Assembly (NCBI GenBank): GCA_031390175.1
Contig: JANMTF010000408.1
Location: forward strand, 1-6,815
DNA length: 6,815 bases
Direction: 5' to 3'
Origin: JAAFIP01 sp031390175
GTDB taxonomy: Bacteria > Pseudomonadota > Gammaproteobacteria > Burkholderiales > Burkholderiaceae_C
Below are positions 4,750 through 6,815 of the stretch, in pieces. A program made the translations under genes and the position numbers. Within the stretch, counting starts at the first letter, position 1, and the number at the start of each line of letters is the position of its first letter. A model generated the notes under the pieces. The model saw only the letters and a program-made list of their open reading frames with translations, made no database searches and was not told where the DNA came from.

Positions 4750-6815
4750 ATGACAAGCAATGCAGCGCTTATTTTGGCGCTAGTGTGTGGGCTAGCGGCC
4801 GTGGGTTACGGCATCTGGGCTCGCGGTTGGATTCTTTCCCAAGACGCAGGCAATGCGCGCATGCAAGAGATTGCAGGCGCCATTCAAACCGGAGCGGCGG
4901 CCTATCTGGCGCGGCAATACAAAACTATCACTATGGTCGGCGTTGTGCTGGCGATTTTGATTGGTGTTTTTCTTGACGGTATGAGTGCATTTGGCTTCGT
5001 GCTGGGTGCGGTGCTCTCGGGTGCCTGCGGCTTTATCGGCATGAACGTGTCGGTCAAGGCCAACGTGCGCACCGCGCAGGCCGCCACCAAGGGGATTGGC
5101 CCCGCACTAGATGTCGCCTTCCGGGGCGGTGCTATCACCGGCATGCTGGTGGTGGGCTTGGGCCTGCTGGGCGTGACGATTTTTTACTGGTTCCTCGTCG
5201 GTAACGGCAACATGACACCGGATAAAAACCTGGCCAAGCTGCTCAACCCGCTGATCGGTTTTGCATTCGGCTCATCCCTCATCTCCATCTTCGCCCGACT
5301 AGGCGGCGGCATCTTCACCAAGGGCGCTGACGTAGGCGCGGACTTGGTAGGCAAGGTAGAAGCCGGCATCCCAGAGGATGACCCACGCAACCCCGCCGTG
5401 ATTGCCGACAACGTGGGCGACAACGTGGGCGACTGCGCGGGTATGGCTGCCGACTTGTTTGAGACCTATGCCGTCACGCTGATCGCCACCATGGTGCTCG
5501 GCGCACTGGTCGTCACCGGTGCGGGCACCATCCCCGTGGTGTACCCACTGGCCTTGGGCGCCGTGTCCATCATTGCCTCCATCATCGGCTGCTTCTTTGT
5601 CAAGGCCTCGCCTGGCATGAAGAACGTAATGCCTGCGCTGTACAAAGGCTTGGCCGTAGCAGGCGGTTTGTCCTTCATCGCTTTTGCAGTCGTCACCTGG
5701 ATGATGGTGCCTGACAGCATGGTCGCCGCCAGCGGCAGCCGCATGGCCCTCTTGGGCACCTGCGCAGTGGGCCTAGTGCTCACCGGCGCATTGGTGTGGG
5801 TAACCGAGTACTACACCGGCACGCAGTACCCTCCTGTCAAGCACATTGCACAAGCCTCTACCACCGGCCACGGCACCAACATCATTGCCGGCCTGGGCGT
5901 GTCGATGCGCTCTACCGCCTGGCCGGTGATTTTTGTCTGCGCCGCTATCTGGTGCGCATTCAAACTGGCTGGTTTATACGGTATCGCCATTGCGGCTACC
6001 TCCATGCTCAGCATGGCCGGTATCGTTGTAGCACTTGACGCGTATGGCCCCATCACCGACAACGCAGGTGGCATTGCCGAAATGGCCGAGCTGCCCGCCA
6101 GCGTGCGTGACGTCACCGACCCGCTGGATGCCGTAGGCAACACCACCAAGGCCGTGACCAAGGGCTACGCCATTGGCTCGGCTGGCCTGGCAGCCCTGGT
6201 GCTGTTTGCTGACTACACCCACAAGCTGGAAGGCTACGGCAAGGCGATCAGCTTTGACTTGTCAGACCCGATGGTCATCATCGGCCTGTTCATCGGCGGC
6301 TTGATTCCCTACCTCTTCGGTGCCATGGCCATGGAGGCCGTGGGCCGCGCTGCTGGCTCAGTCGTCGTAGAAGTGCGCCGCCAGTTCAAAGACGGCGAGA
6401 TCATGGCGGGCAAACGCAAGCCCGACTACAGCGCTGCGGTAGACATGCTGACCACTGCGGCTATCAAAGAAATGATGATCCCATCGTTGCTACCCGTCAT
6501 CGTCCCCATCGTGGTCGGCTTGGTACTAGGCCCCGCTGCTTTGGGCGGCCTGCTGATGGGCACCATCGTCACCGGCCTCTTCGTGGCTATCTCCATGTGC
6601 ACCGGTGGCGGTGCCTGGGACAACGCCAAGAAGTACATTGAAGACGGCAACCACGGCGGCAAAGGCTCAGATACCCACAAAGCAGCTGTCACAGGTGACA
6701 CCGTAGGCGACCCCTACAAAGACACCGCAGGCCCGGCTGTCAACCCGCTGATCAAGATCATCAACATCGTGGCGCTTTTGATCGTGCCATTGATGATGTC
6801 GATCCACGGTGGTAA
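4750..6815 (+). CDS. hppA: Membrane-bound proton-translocating pyrophosphatase, K+-independent type; extreme 3' end missing
   Basis: Integral inner-membrane enzyme that couples pyrophosphate hydrolysis to ion (here probably H+) pumping. The frame gives 688 residues to the window edge; the family usually has about 670-770 with many TM helices (16 typical), so probably only a few terminal residues are missing. Catalytic motifs are intact: KGADVGADLVGKVE (from Lys191, with Asp194 and Asp198), DNVGDNVGDCAGMAAD (220-235), DAYGPITDN (430-438), GGGAWDNAKKYIE (619-631) and GDTVGDPYKDTAGP (649-662). GNTTKAVTKG (463-472) has Lys467 where K+-dependent enzymes have Ala, the known marker of the K+-independent class, whose studied members pump protons. 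The first helix is at about residues 5-24. The ATG at 4750 has AGGAG 8 nt upstream. It is divergent from ppa; the two enzymes share a substrate but differ in energy conservation. Confidence 0.97.
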   Translation, partial: MTSNAALILALVCGLAAVGYGIWARGWILSQDAGNARMQEIAGAIQTGAAAYLARQYKTITMVGVVLAILIGVFLDGMSAFGFVLGAVLSGACGFIGMNVSVKANVRTAQAATKGIGPALDVAFRGGAITGMLVVGLGLLGVTIFYWFLVGNGNMTPDKNLAKLLNPLIGFAFGSSLISIFARLGGGIFTKGADVGADLVGKVEAGIPEDDPRNPAVIADNVGDNVGDCAGMAADLFETYAVTLIATMVLGALVVTGAGTIPVVYPLALGAVSIIASIIGCFFVKASPGMKNVMPALYKGLAVAGGLSFIAFAVVTWMMVPDSMVAASGSRMALLGTCAVGLVLTGALVWVTEYYTGTQYPPVKHIAQASTTGHGTNIIAGLGVSMRSTAWPVIFVCAAIWCAFKLAGLYGIAIAATSMLSMAGIVVALDAYGPITDNAGGIAEMAELPASVRDVTDPLDAVGNTTKAVTKGYAIGSAGLAALVLFADYTHKLEGYGKAISFDLSDPMVIIGLFIGGLIPYLFGAMAMEAVGRAAGSVVVEVRRQFKDGEIMAGKRKPDYSAAVDMLTTAAIKEMMIPSLLPVIVPIVVGLVLGPAALGGLLMGTIVTGLFVAISMCTGGGAWDNAKKYIEDGNHGGKGSDTHKAAVTGDTVGDPYKDTAGPAVNPLIKIINIVALLIVPLMMSIHGG

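Noticed and set aside
5407..5430. Tandem GACAACGTGGGC repeat inside hppA
   Set aside because: It encodes the conserved catalytic motif DNVGDNVGD of the family, so it reflects protein function and not a DNA repeat.

Overview
The window reads as ordinary chromosome of a betaproteobacterium, most likely of the Comamonadaceae (Rhodoferax/Acidovorax-like). This rests on the style of the proteins, the moderately high GC content of the genes and the AT-richer intergenic DNA; it is inference, since no rRNA or marker gene is present. No tRNA, rRNA, CRISPR array, transposase or phage gene was seen.

Layout, left to right. Positions 1-3384 hold an RND-type efflux operon on the minus strand: a membrane-fusion (adaptor) lipoprotein at 2170-3384, followed after 7 nt by the inner-membrane RND permease at 1-2162, which runs off the left edge after 720 codons. 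Its promoter (TTGACA, 17 nt, TAGATT) lies at 3425-3453. An imperfect palindrome of the kind bound by TetR-family repressors sits directly on the expected transcription start (3408-3427). No regulator gene and no outer-membrane channel gene is visible. Positions 3454-3881 hold no gene I can support, but several inverted repeats and a phased pair of A-tracts. A rho-independent terminator at 3882-3913 ends the next minus-strand gene, ppa (3947-4495), the soluble family I inorganic pyrophosphatase. A 254-bp intergenic region with ACGT-containing dyads separates ppa from the divergent plus-strand gene hppA (4750 to the right edge). hppA encodes a membrane-bound proton-pumping pyrophosphatase with the lysine signature of the potassium-independent class.

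How the genes work together. ppa and hppA act on the same substrate, pyrophosphate from biosynthesis. The cytoplasmic enzyme releases the energy as heat, while the membrane enzyme conserves it as a proton gradient. Their head-to-head arrangement invites the idea of coordinated or opposed control from the shared intergenic region. The efflux pump uses the proton-motive force, but nothing else links it to the pyrophosphatases; a terminator and about 430 bp separate them.

I found no clearly new system. The most useful leads are the operator on the efflux promoter without a local repressor, the divergent pyrophosphatase pair with its ACGT dyads, the family-atypical cytoplasmic loops of the permease, and the unexplained dyad-rich gap.
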